Positions 24,801-35,845 of a DNA stretch of 64,000 nt are shown in pieces; within the stretch, counting starts at the first letter, position 1, and every line of letters begins with the position of its first letter. The DNA comes from Rattus norvegicus. Its lineage: Eukaryota; Chordata; Mammalia; Rodentia; Muridae. The stretch covers positions 127,629,210 to 127,693,209 of the forward strand of contig NC_086020.1 in the NCBI RefSeq assembly GCF_036323735.1, written 5' to 3'. The position numbers were made by a program, and so were the translations under genes. The notes beneath the pieces are model-generated. The model made no database searches and was not told the origin of the DNA. It was given only the letters and a program-made list of their open reading frames with translations.

Positions 24801-24881
24801 CTCCCTCCCTCCCTCCCTCCCTCCCTCCCTCCCTCCCTCCCTCCCTCCCTCCCTCCTCTCTCTCTCTCTTTCTCTCTCTCT
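24801..24881. repeat. (CTCC)n followed by (CT)n
   Basis: About 14 CTCC/CCCT units followed by a CT run with one interruption. Pure pyrimidine on the plus strand. Confidence 0.97.
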
Positions 24882-26296
24882 GAAGATTTTTCTGGGTTGG
24901 CACTGACTGTACACTATGTAAAGAGCTCCAGGGATGTACTTTTCATGAGTCAGCAACTACCATAGGGTGGACATTTTGCTTTGAGTTCCACGTGCTTCGA
25001 TAAATGAAGTCAATAAGCCCACTAGTTTCTAGAGGTAGATGTGTGGAAGTAGTCTTTGGTCTAGTGTTGATGCTGTTTCTGAGATTTCCCCAGGAAAGAT
25101 CATACGATATATATTGTTAGACTGAACTACTAAGGAAGAGAGGACTTGTGGGCTTAAAAGTTTAGAGAGTCCAGAGGAAGCTATCTTCCCATTTTAAAGA
25201 ACATAAAAAGTATGGTCGCGAGCGGTCTGGGCCGAGATGATAGTGGTGTGGGATTTCTGCTTTCCATACAAGAAAAACATTCAAGGAAGAGAGTCCCTGC
25301 TAACATTGACTATTTCCATTCAAACGCTGAATATGTCAGACATATGACTCATATTCATGTATTGTCATTATTTCTCATGATTATTATTTACATAGTATGT
25401 TTTATCTTAATAAATATCTTAGAATGATGACTTTTGTCCATTCTTTGGTTCATAAAAGAAATATTGTTCCTCATTTTTCATTTTCTTCAGAGAATAAGAT
25501 AAAGGAATAAAAATGAGTAATAACTTATCCGATCAATAAAAATATTTCCATTTGGATAAGAATTTGCCTAATATACAAAAATTTTCTTGGCACTAAAACC
25601 TTTTTATCTTTCCATAATATGCTACATAAGTGATAAAATTTATTTATAGCCTTGAAGTTGGAGAAAGAAAAAGTTACCCCATTAGTACCATGGAAGTGCA
25701 TTCTAATACTTTTATCACCTGAGGGGCATTCCATGGGCTCTAAAATCCTCAATAAAATTGTAAATATCATTGAATTGTGTCACTCTAAGTTGAATATCAA
25801 TAAAACTCAGTTGCAAAGAAAGTGCTGCCTAGCAGAAGTGGGAATCACAACAGGTTTTCATTTTCATAGCTCTATGTTCTTTATCAAATATCATTCCTTA
25901 TATTTACTCCAACTTATCTTCCTATTAACATTAACTTACCAGTTCTCAGGAGCTTCTGCGTTACCATCTACTCCTCTATTTTAATACATTAAGCCATGTT
26001 GAACATAACTCTGCAAACAAATTTTAAACTCCAAATAATCTGCCTTACTTACTCTACCAGGAGTTTAAATTCACCGGGTTAAATTCAGCAGTGAAAATCA
26101 TCACCATCATCAACAACAATACATTTTTTTCAATAAAGTTTTTAAACTCTTTATTGTTTTTTCTTTTCTGTTTGAGATTGTGTATAATTATAGGACAATC
26201 ATTTCACCTTCCCTTTCCTCTTTCCAAAGCTTCCAATAAACCTCTCCTTGATTTCTTTTGATTCATAACTTCTTTGTTTCATTACTTTTTGTTGCC
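24882..26296. other. Unassigned AT-rich DNA
   Basis: No gene recognised. The 110-codon frame at 25652-25984 overlaps an antisense frame and has no recognisable domain. No repeat family is visible. Confidence 0.4.
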
Positions 26297-26368
26297 CCCC
26301 CACACACACAAACACACACACTCTCATGCACGCATGCATGCACACATGCACGCACGTGCACACACATA
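26297..26368. repeat. CA / GCATGC-rich alternating purine-pyrimidine tract
   Basis: CA runs followed by TGCACGCATGCATGCACACA-type sequence and further CA. Nearly all bases alternate purine and pyrimidine. Confidence 0.9.
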
Positions 26369-26729
26369 GTCTCAAATGTATAAGTATACCCTGTTCAATC
26401 TGCATGTTACATGTATGTACAATTTCATGAATGTTTTATCTAGTTTTTGACAAGTGATTGATGTGTTCTTCATTGGAGAAAATGATTTCTCCTACATCCA
26501 ATTTTCTTACTTACCTGTAGTCTTTTGCCTGTGGTTGTGACCTCTTGGGCTTTCCCCTGTTCATTTTATCATTGGTGTTCTCTTTGTTAAGTTCATGATT
26601 TGGGCCGTCATGTTGGTGAGGATGAATATGAGTCTCTTCTTAGTTTACTAGAAAACACAGAAGAGACAGAAAATTTTACAGCAAGCTTATTATCATTTTT
26701 CCTGGCTCTAACAATCCTCTCTCCTATTT
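26369..26729. other. Unassigned DNA
   Basis: No gene recognised. The 26600-26857 and 26608-26919 frames both run through the ID insertion and are not genes. Confidence 0.4.
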
Positions 26730-26745
26730 TATATGATGGCTTCTT
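26730..26745 (+). repeat. Target-site duplication of ID element, left copy
   Basis: TATATGATGGCTTCTT, repeated exactly at 26835-26850. Confidence 0.95.
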
Positions 26746-26834
26746 TTTTTTTTTTTTTTTGGAGCTGGGGACCGAACCCAGGGCCTTGCGCTTGCTAGGC
26801 AAGCGCTCTACCACTGAGCCAAATCCCCAACCCC
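26746..26834 (-). mobile_element. ID SINE (BC1-like), reverse orientation
   Basis: A T-run, then ggagctggggaccgaaccc (inverted B box) and ctctaccactgagccaaatc (inverted A box), ending aacccc. Near consensus, with perfect 16-bp target-site duplications on both sides. A recent insertion by L1 machinery. Confidence 0.95.
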
Positions 26835-26850
26835 TATATGATGGCTTCTT
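26835..26850 (+). repeat. Target-site duplication of ID element, right copy
   Basis: TATATGATGGCTTCTT, identical to 26730-26745. Confidence 0.95.
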
Positions 26851-27305
26851 AATCTGAGGTGAGGTAGCTGTATCATAGATGTCTTCATTGCATCTGGGTT
26901 TCACAACTCTGGATTTCAACTATTTGTGGTTTTCGATAACTGTCTATGTTGCAGAGAGTTTCCTTGGTGAGGGCTGGATCTATAGGTCAGTTCTTCATTT
27001 CCTCTTTTTGAGAATTTAATTTCTGTTAAATACATTTCATTGACTTTGAGATGTCTTTCTTTTACTTTCTACCTTAGCCAGTGTAGCTTCTGTCTATAAG
27101 ATAGCAGAATTTTATTCCTATAGTTCTACTGTAGACATCTGATGCACAGCTTCTTTATTCTTAAGAATTTTAAAAATTGCTCCAAGATTTAAGTCTAAAG
27201 TTTACTTTTTATTTATTTTACCTATTTTTTAATTTTTGAGGAGAGACTGGGAGCATTCTGCTTTTTATTGTTCTTTGAATATCTTCTCCATATTCCTTTT
27301 TTCTA
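26851..27305. other. Unassigned DNA, possibly older repeat
   Basis: T-rich sequence leading into the L1 below. No gene recognised. Confidence 0.35.
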
Positions 27306-28038
27306 ATATATTATTGGAAATTTTTATGTATTTACATTTCATATGTTGTCCACTTTCTCTCTCTCCAACCTCCCTCCACACTCACCCAGATTCTATGAAG
27401 ATTCTCCCACTCTCACCCACATACTCCCACCTCATTGCCCTGGCATTTCCCTACAGTGGAGAAATGAGTCTTCATAGGACCAAGGGCTTCTCCTCCTATT
27501 GATGCCAGATAATGCCATGCTCTGATACATATATACCTGGGGCCATGGATCCTTCCATGTGTGCTCATTGGCCATTGTTTTAGTCCCTGGGAACTCTGGG
27601 GAGTTCGGTTGGTTGATATTTTCATTGTTCCTATGGGATTACAAACTCCTTCAGCCTCTTCAGTCCTTTCTCTAACTCTTCCATTGGGGTCCCCTTGCTC
27701 AGTATGATGGTTACCTGCAAGTATCATTATCTGTATCAGTAAGGCTCTGGCAGAGCATCACAGGAGAAACCCATGTCAGGCTCCTGTCAGCAAGAACTTC
27801 TTGGCATCAGCAATAGTGACTGGGTTTGGTGGTTATATATAGGATGGATCACCAGGTGGAGCAGTCTGTGGAAGACCTTTTCTTCAGTCCCTATTCCACT
27901 CTTAATCCCTGCATTTCCTCCTATGAGTATTTTGTTCCCCTTTCTAAGAAGAACTGAAGCATACACATTTTAGTCTTCCTTCTTCTTGAGCTTCATTATG
28001 GTCCGTGAATTGTATCTTAGGTATTCTGAGCTTTTGGG

Positions 28039-31000
28039 CTACTATCCACTTATCAGTGAGTGCATGTCATGTGCATTCTTTATGACTGTGTTACCTCACT
28101 CAAGTTGATAGTTTCTGGCTCCATCCTTTAGTCTAAGAATTTCATGTAGTCATTGTTTTTAATACCTGAGTATCACTCCATTGTGTAGATGTACCACATT
28201 TTCTGTATCCATTCCTCTGTTGGAGGACATCTGAGTTCTTTCCAGCTTCTGGCTATTATAAATAAGGCTGCGATGAACATAGTGGAGCGTGTGTCCTTGT
28301 TATGTTGAAGAATGTTGGCCCAGGAGTGCTATAGCTGGGTCCTCAGATAGTGGAGTGTCCAATCTTCTGAGAAACCTCCAGACTGAAGTTCTTTTATTGT
28401 TGAGGATAGTTTTCACTATTCTGGGGTTTTTGATATTCCAAATAAGTTTGTAAACTGCTCTTTCTAATTCTATGAAGAATTGAGCTGGAATTTTGATGGG
28501 CATTGCATTGAATCTATAGATTGCTTTTGGCAAAATGGCTGTTTATTATATTAATCCTACCAACCCATGAGCATGGGAGACCTTTCCATCTTCTGAGATC
28601 TCCTTCAATTTCTTTCTTCAGAGACTTGAAGTTCTTGTCATACAGATTTTTCATTTGCTTGGTTAGAGTTACACTGAGGTATTTTTTGTTATTTGTGACT
28701 ATTTCTTTCGCAGCCTGTTTATCCTTTGAGTAGAGGAAGGCTACTCATTTGTTTGAGTTGGTTTTATATCTAACCACTTTGCTGAAGGTTAAACTTCAGG
28801 TTTAGAAGTTCTCTGGTGAAATTTTAGGGTCACTTCAGTATACTATCACATAATCTGCAAATAGTGATATTTTGATTTCTTCCTTTCCAATTTGTATCCA
28901 TTTGATCTTGTTTTATTGTCTAATGGCTCTGGCTATGACTTCAAGTACTATATTGTATAGTTAGGGAGAGAGTGGGCAGCTTTGTCTAGTCCCTGATATT
29001 AGTGGGATTGCTTCAAGTTTGTCTCCATTTAGTTTGATGTTAGCTACTGGTTTGCTGGATATTGCTTATACTATGTTTAGGTACGGTCCTTGAATTCCGG
29101 TAATTTCCAAGACTTTTATCATGAAGGGGTTTTGAATATTGTTAAATGCTTTCTGAGCATCTAATAAGATGATCATGTGTTTTTTTCCCTTTGAGTTTGT
29201 TTATATAGTGGATTACTATATTAATGGATTAATGGATTTCCACATATTGAACCATTTCTACATTCCAGCGATAAAGCCTACTCAATCAAATGATTGTTTT
29301 GATGTGTTCTTTGATTTGGTCTGCAAGAATTTTATTGAATATTTTGCATTGATATTCATAAGGGATATTGGTATGAAGTTCTCTTTCTTTGTAGGGTCTG
29401 TGTGTGGTTTAGGTGTAAGTGTAATTGTGGATTTGAATAATGAATTGGGTAGTGTTCTTTCTTTCTCTAGTTTGTGGAATAGTTTGAAGAGCATTGGTAT
29501 TGTCTTCTTTGAAGGTCTGTTAGAGTTCGGCACTAAATGCATCTGGTACTGAGCTTTTCTTTTTTGGTTGGGAGATTTTTAATAACTGCTTCTATTTCTT
29601 TAGGGGTTATAGGATTGCTTAAATGGTTTACCTTATCCTAATTTAACTTTGGTACCTGGTAATTGTCTGGAAAATTGTCCATTTCTTCCAAGTTTTCCAG
29701 TTTTATTGAGTATTGGCTCTTGTAGTCGGATGTGATGATTTTTTTAATTTACTCAGTTTCTATTGTTATGTTGCCCTTTTCATTTCTAATTTTGTTGATT
29801 TGGATATAGTCTCTGTGCTCTCTGGTTAGTCTGACTAAGGGTTTATCTATTATCTATCTTGTTGATTTCTCAAAGAACCAGGTCCTTTTTTTTTTTTCTA
29901 CTTGGTTGATTTCAGTCCTGAGTTTGATTATTTCCTGCCTTCTACTACTCTTGGGTGTATTTACTTCATTTTGTTCTAGAGTTTTCAGGTGCTCTGTCAA
30001 GATATTAGTGCATTTTCTTTCCAGTTTCTTTTTGGGAACACTCAGAGCTATGAATTTCATGGTGCCTCATAAGTTTTGGGATGTTGTTCTTTCATTTTCA
30101 TTAAATTCTAAGAAGCATTTAATTTCTTTCTTTATTTCTTCCTTGATCAATTACCATTGAGTAGAGCATTTTTCAGCCTGCATGTGAATGTGGACTTCCT
30201 GTTATTTTTGTTGTTATTGAAGACAAGCCCTAGTCCATGGTGATCTGATAGGATGTATGAGATTATTTCAATCCTCTTGCATTTGTTGATGCCTATTTTG
30301 TGACTGATTATATGATTAATTATGGAGAAGGTACCATGAGGTGCTGAGAAGGTATATTCTTTTGTTTTAGGATGAAATGTTGTATAGTTATCTATTACAT
30401 CCATTTGTTTCATAACTTCAGATAGTTTTACTGTGTATCTTTTTATTTTTTATTTCCATAATCTGTCCATTGATGAGAGTAGTATGTTGAAGTCTCCTGC
30501 TATTATTGTGTGTGGTGCAATGTGTGTTTTGAGCTTTAGTAAAGTATCTCTTATGGATGTGGGTGCCCTTGCATTTGGAGCATAGATGTTCAGAACTGAG
30601 AGTTTTTCTTGGCAGATTTTTCCTTTGATGAGTATGAAGTGTCCTTTTTTGTTTTTTGATGACTTTTTATTAAAAGTCGATTTTATTCAGTATTAGAATG
30701 GAATTAGAATGATATTCAGAATTAGAATGTTTCTTGAAACCATTTGCTTGGAAAAGTTTTTCAGCCTTTTTCTCTGAGGTAGCATCTGTCTTTGTCACTG
30801 AGGTGCTATGCATCAAAATTCTGTGTCCTGTTTATGTATACAGTCTGTTAGTTTATGTCTTTATTTTGGATATTTTTTATTTATATTTCAAATATTATTT
30901 CCTTTCCTAGTTTCCTGTTCCTAAGCCCCCTATTCCATCCCCCTTCCTCTTCTTCTATAAGGTTGTTCCCTTGGTAGAACCAAGGGCTTCACCTTCCATT

Positions 31001-31340
31001 GTTTCCCAACAAGGCCATCCTTTTCTACATTTGCAGCTGGAGTCATGGATCTGTCCATGTGTACTGTTTTGGTAGTGGTTTAGTACCTGGAGCTCTGACT
31101 GGTTGATATTGTTGTTCTTATGGGGTAGCAATCTCCTTCAATTCTGTCAATCCTTTTCCTAACTCCTTCAATTGAGACCCCATTCTCAGTTCAATGTTTT
31201 GCTGCAAGCATTTGCCTTTGTATTTGTCACACTCTGGCTGAGCTGGTCTTTGTATGGGAGAAATTGAGTCCATTGATGTTAAGAGATATTAAGGTATAGT
31301 GATTGTTGTTTTCTCTTACTTTTGTTGTTAGAAGTGGAAT
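28039..31340 (-). pseudogene. L1 ORF2 (endonuclease/reverse transcriptase) remnant
   Basis: Broken minus-strand ORF2. Recognisable parts include an endonuclease end (30147-30413, with Ser-Asp-His-His-Gly and Ser-Ala-Pro-His-Gly-Thr-Phe), an RT N-terminal part (29282-29542, with Pro-Ile-Ser-Leu-Met-Asn) and a C-terminal part (28300-28533). In that last part Asn-Asn-Lys-Arg-Thr-Ser is fused directly to Val-Trp-Arg-Phe-Leu-Arg-Arg by an internal deletion. Its start is interrupted by a nested L1. Many stops and frameshifts; not functional. Confidence 0.85.
30864..31245 (-). mobile_element. 5'-truncated L1 3' UTR nested in the older L1
   Basis: The host L1 reads gttagtttatgtcttta up to 30863 and resumes at gtatgggagaaattgagtcc after 31250. 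Between them lies a reverse-orientation L1 3' UTR (atttatatttcaaatatt... aaccaagggcttcacc... cacactctggctgagc). The hexamer gtcttt at 30857-30862 and 31246-31251 may be the remaining target-site duplication. Confidence 0.8.
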
Positions 31341-31394
31341 TATGTTTGTGTGGCTATCTTCTTTTGGGTTAGTTAAAAGATTACTTTCTTTCTT

Positions 31395-32418
31395 TTTCTA
31401 GGGTTTAGTTTCCCTCCTGGTATTGGAATTTTCCATGTACTATTTGTTTTATTTTCTATCTATGGTAATTGAGAGTTTTGCTGCCTATAGTAGCCTGGAC
31501 TAGTATTTGTTTTCTCTTAGGGTCTGTATGACATCTGCCCAGGATCATCTATCTTTTATAGTCTCTGTTGAGAAGTCTGTTGTAATTCTGATAGGCCTGC
31601 ATTTATATGTTACTTGGCCTTTTTTCCTTACTGCTTTCAATATTCTTTCTTTGTTTTGTGCATTTGGGGTTTTGGGGAAGAATTTTTTTTTCTTTTCCAA
31701 TCTATTTGCAGTTCTGTAGGCTTCTTATATGTTTATGGGCATCTCTTTACGTTAGGAAATTTTCTTCTTTAACTTTGTTGAAGATATTTATTGGCTCTTT
31801 AATTTGGGAATCTTTGCTCTTTTCTATGACTATTATCTGTAGGTTTGGTCTTCTCGTTGTGTCCTGGATATCCTGGATGCTTGGATTAGGAGCTTTTTGC
31901 TTTTTTATTTTTTTATTTTTTATTTATCTATTTTTTTGTCTCTTGTGTCAATGTCTTCTATGGTATCTTCTGCTTCTGAGGTACTCCCTTTAATCTCTTG
32001 TATTCTGTTGGTGATGCTTGCATCTAAGACTCCTGATCTCTTTCTTAGATTTTCTATCTTCAGGATTGTCTCTCTTAGTGACATATTTATTGTTCCTATT
32101 TCCATGTTTAGATCCTTGATGGTTTGTTTAATTCCTTCACCTGTTTGTGCTTTCTTGTAACTCTGGGATTTTGTGTTTCCACTTTAGGGAAACTCTACCT
32201 GCTTTTCTGTGTTGTCCTGTATTTCTAAGGGATTTATATATGTCCTACTTAAAGTCCTATATCATCATCATGAAATGTGATTTTAGATACTAATCTTACT
32301 TCTTCCGTGTGTTGGCATATCCAGTACTTGCTATGGTAAGAGAACTGGCTTTTGATGATGCCAAGTAGTCTTGGTTTCTGTTGTTTAGATTCTTGCATTT
32401 GCCTCTCACCATATAATG
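31395..32418 (-). pseudogene. L1 ORF1 remnant
   Basis: Broken minus-strand ORF1. The N-terminus is seen at 32249-32418 (about Gly-Ile-Ile-Lys-Ser-Gln-Phe-Ser) and the coiled-coil/RRM side at 31920-32105 (Thr-Asn-Arg-Ile-Gln-Glu-Ile). It ends near ctttttctagggtttag at about 31395-31411, which matches the ORF1 C-terminal codons of the younger L1s. Multiple frame breaks. Confidence 0.8.
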
Positions 32419-32440
32419 TCAAATTGTTACATTGAGGTTG

Positions 32441-33149
32441 ACTATTATACACAGAAGTATAATTCTTTACACTTGTAAAAGACTTTGCTGAAGATCATAT
32501 ATGACTGGAGGAATGAGAAGGATTATGGGAGATGGGAAGTAATGTACAGTCTTGCTGCATTCATATCAATATTGAGTGTTAGTAGCCAACTTACCGTGCA
32601 TGGGGTATGTGTCTCTGAAAATCATGTTCCATGTGTTTTTGAAAAACCACCTTTTACCGATGATGTAGGCCATTTAGTATGGACTGCCTTAAGAGAGTTG
32701 TGTAATTATGAATCAGGTTGTCATAAAGGAACGGTTTTGCCCAGTGATGGTCAGTGTTAGTCATCAAATAGTAGCAGCTATTTGAAAAAAGTAATTCTCA
32801 TTTTCCTTGACATCATGTTAAAATGTGTCCATTAGAGCTCAAATGTGTTTTTGAAAATAATATTTCCTTTACTTTCAAAGTAAGCTTTGGAAAAGTCTTA
32901 CAAATGCTTAGCAGAAAGCAATCTTACAATTTAGAACCTATCAATAATTGTTTAATTAATACTTTAGTTTTGAATCAGCACAATTATATATATATATATA
33001 TATATCTTGCATTTCAACATACATGAAAGTTTGCATATGTATATGTGCATAGGCAAAAGTACACATGAATTTTAATCATCCATTTATCATGTGAATGTGC
33101 TATTGAAAATTTTCCTGTGTAATTAATTATGAAGAAACCATTGCCTTAA
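32441..33149. other. Unassigned AT-rich DNA with (TA)n
   Basis: No gene recognised. A TA microsatellite lies at 32985-33005. The 91-codon frame at 32485-32760 has no recognisable domain. Confidence 0.4.
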
Positions 33150-33265
33150 TGGCTGCATAATAGTCTGGTGATAGATGTAATCTAATTCATCTCTCCCTTT
33201 CCTTGTTAGGAAACATTGATTTTTTTTCTGTTTTCATTATCATAAATTCTGTTTTAATGAAGTAA
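33150..33265 (-). mobile_element. Ancient L1 (L1M-type) fragment
   Basis: ttaatggctgcataatagtctgg followed by gaaacattgattttttt and ttctgttttaatgaag resembles, in reverse orientation, the 3' ORF2 region of old mammalian L1s. Highly diverged. Confidence 0.55.
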
Positions 33266-35770
33266 CTTCTAGAGAAAATTAATATTATACATATTATAGT
33301 ACACTGTCTTTCAAAGTCTTTTTTACTATCTAGCTTATAATTTTCATTGGAAAAATTCTTTCATATATATATATATAACCTGCTGAGTCCATTTAGTAGA
33401 GCTTTGTATATATGATGACAAGACTGACTGGGGGGCTCATCACTACGAAAGGATATTTCTCCCTCTTATAGCAGTCAATAATTGCCCCTAGTTCTTTGTT
33501 CAAAGTTGGACTCGGTTCAACTCATTTTCAACCTGTTCATATTATAATTGTGCAGGTTAAGTAGGCAGCCATGTTCTTCCCATGATGACTCAAGAATATC
33601 CATTATTATTTTAGGGATTTCATCAATTTGGAGTATTAGGGCTTTGTTTAACATGTTCTTTTCAAACATAGTTTATGTGTATGCATTTTCTTTAATTTAT
33701 TTCATCAAACTTTGAACAATATCTGGAATATAGTCTTTAATTCTCTCTTCTCAGTCTCATGTCAACCTGGATTGAAATCCACCTGGATTGAACCTTTTTT
33801 CTTTGTTTACATATAATTTTTACTATTGGTGAATGACTTGTGAATGAGAAAAATACTACATAATCAAAATCTGTTCCCGATGATTAAAACAAAGCAATAA
33901 ATATCCCTCTTATGGATAGCAATGTTCAATGGACATTTACAGTAATTGTTTCAACTTCTATGAAAAACATGCTTTCTAGCATGTATGTTTATGTACAATA
34001 TGATATAAATACATTGTTCAAATTAATCTTTGAAGTTAATTTAAAGGTTCTATAAGACTGGTACTCTGAACTTCCTTGCAAACAATCAAATCAGGTGACT
34101 TCCTTGGGTACTAAGTAATTTGCTAATGCCTTTATGGCTATAATACAATCCATTCACTGCAAACAGAATGCATTTTCCAGCAGCTCCTAAATTGCTTTTT
34201 CTTAATAATGAATTCAAAATCCAACATAGCACTTAGGTCTAACTGTTTGGCAATACCCTGTGAGAAGATGATTTGCAATGTGGAAATGAAGTGCATGCTG
34301 CAATTCCTTCCTTAACTAGAAACCAGTCTTCCTTGGTGTTAAGTAAACTTTAATCATTCACTCTACTCTTTCTAGCTCTCCTCACCTAAAAGAAACTGCA
34401 GAGGATACTGTCATCATCAACTCTTATCAAAAGGAGTAAGTGAATGTTTATTTTAAGCCAAGTATGAATCACCATGGCCCAGAAACTCACAATGAGGTTA
34501 TTGTAAATTACACCATCCATTGTGGTAATAGTTCTAAAATTTCTATAGAAACAGAACTTCATGTACCCATACTGGTAGGCAAGTTCCACAGAAGCAGGAG
34601 GACATCAGCCATATGGCTCCTTCACCATCCGAATCGACTCTTAGCCTCATGGTTTGTACCACTACCTTTTTTGTACACGCCAAAGAATTTACCTGCTTTC
34701 CTACTTACGTTGTCTCTTAGTTTTTATGGCTTCATCATGCATCTCTCTTCCTCTATCTTTGTCTAGATGACTAATATATCTCTAATGGGTAAGTAGTCTC
34801 TAGTTTCTTGAGAAAAGCCACACAGTTCTTTTGAACCCTATAAAGTTAAACAAAATACTTCTGTAAGGCAGCAGAAATCGTAAAGCTAATCTTCTAAATT
34901 ACAGAATCCTGGTTGTTGATTTCAAAAGCTTTGACTATGTATATGATTTAAGTTCTTGCAAGTCACTAACCATTTTCTTTAACCTTTTACATACTTGATT
35001 TCATTGTATTTAAAATAGGAAGGATGAAAAACTGGCTGCATCCCATACACAGTCTGCCAATGGAGTTTAATTTTGTGACATTGAGCAGTTGAGGGAAAGG
35101 GAGTGGGAAAGAGGAAGCCAAGACAGGAAGTTAATGGAGAGCTCTCCACTTTCTGGACATCCTGAAAACCAAGTGGCCTGCAGCCACTTCTACTTACTAT
35201 CACTATGCAATCAGTTTGATGGAATTCAGATTTATTAGTCAAGATAATTTTTGCAATTGTAAGTAAAAGGTGTAGTAAAATTGTCATTAACCTTGTCAAA
35301 TTGCTAAATTTGAAAAACACTGCTATAATTTTCATTTTAAAGAATCAGGTTATTTCACAAGATCCCTTTCTCATCCAGTCTCTTCCTGGGTGGTTGCTAA
35401 ACTACATATTACCTTTTAATTCAGCATCTTTGTTTAATAGCACAGCCTCATTTGCATTTCTAAAATCAGATGTTCCTTTCACTTACCACAATATCCTAAT
35501 TAAAATATTAAAAGGCGTGTTTTGAATGAAGAAAAGTTGCATTGCTATAAGAAATGCTTAGAGTGCTGCAGGGTGCACCTTTACTTTTCAATGACACTTT
35601 CTCCACAAATTATTTCTAGATGTCCAGTTAATGTTCTCAGATTTTCAGGTTAGGTGAAAAGTCATGGAGAAAGAACAAGAAACCATACAAAAGTTCTGAG
35701 TTTGACTAGGGGGATTTATTAATTATTATTTGTTGTAGACACATTCTTGCTGTGTGTATGCTTACCTTGA
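33266..35770. other. Unassigned AT-rich DNA
   Basis: No gene or repeat named with confidence. A short TA run lies at 33363-33377. Frames at 34440-34766 and 34979-35335 show no conserved domain. Confidence 0.4.
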
Positions 35771-35845
35771 CCTCTCAATCCTCTTGTCTCTGCCTCTTAA
35801 ATGTTGGTATTCTAGGCAGGTACCAACATACCTAAGTCTTTATAC
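35771..35845 (-). mobile_element. B1-like SINE fragment
   Basis: tgacctctcaatcctcttgtctctgcctcttaaatgttgg... taggcaggtaccaacata matches, in reverse orientation, the left part of B1 (commonly ...cctgcctctgcctcccaagtgctgggatt...). Diverged and partial. Confidence 0.55.

Larger units (their letters stand above)
27306..32440 (-). mobile_element. Old, nearly full-length L1, reverse orientation, with internal deletion and a nested L1
   Basis: Read on the minus strand from right to left it contains the ORF1 start (about 32415), ORF1 remnants, ORF2 remnants from about 31340 down to stop codons near 28039, and a 3' UTR down to about 27306 (tttatgtatttacatttc). ORF2 has lost a block between its C-terminal domains (junction about 28383). 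A second L1 3' end sits in the start of ORF2 at 30864-31245. Stops and frameshifts are frequent, so this is a dead and comparatively old copy. Plus-strand frames over it (29169-29552, 31607-31993 and others) are antisense artefacts. Confidence 0.9.

Noticed and set aside
25652..25984. 110-codon open frame
   Set aside because: No recognisable domain, overlaps an antisense frame, and AT-rich codon use matches the surrounding non-coding DNA.
31507..32160. Plus-strand frames of 70-128 codons rich in Phe/Leu/Ser
   Set aside because: Antisense of the old minus-strand L1 ORF1; not a membrane protein gene.
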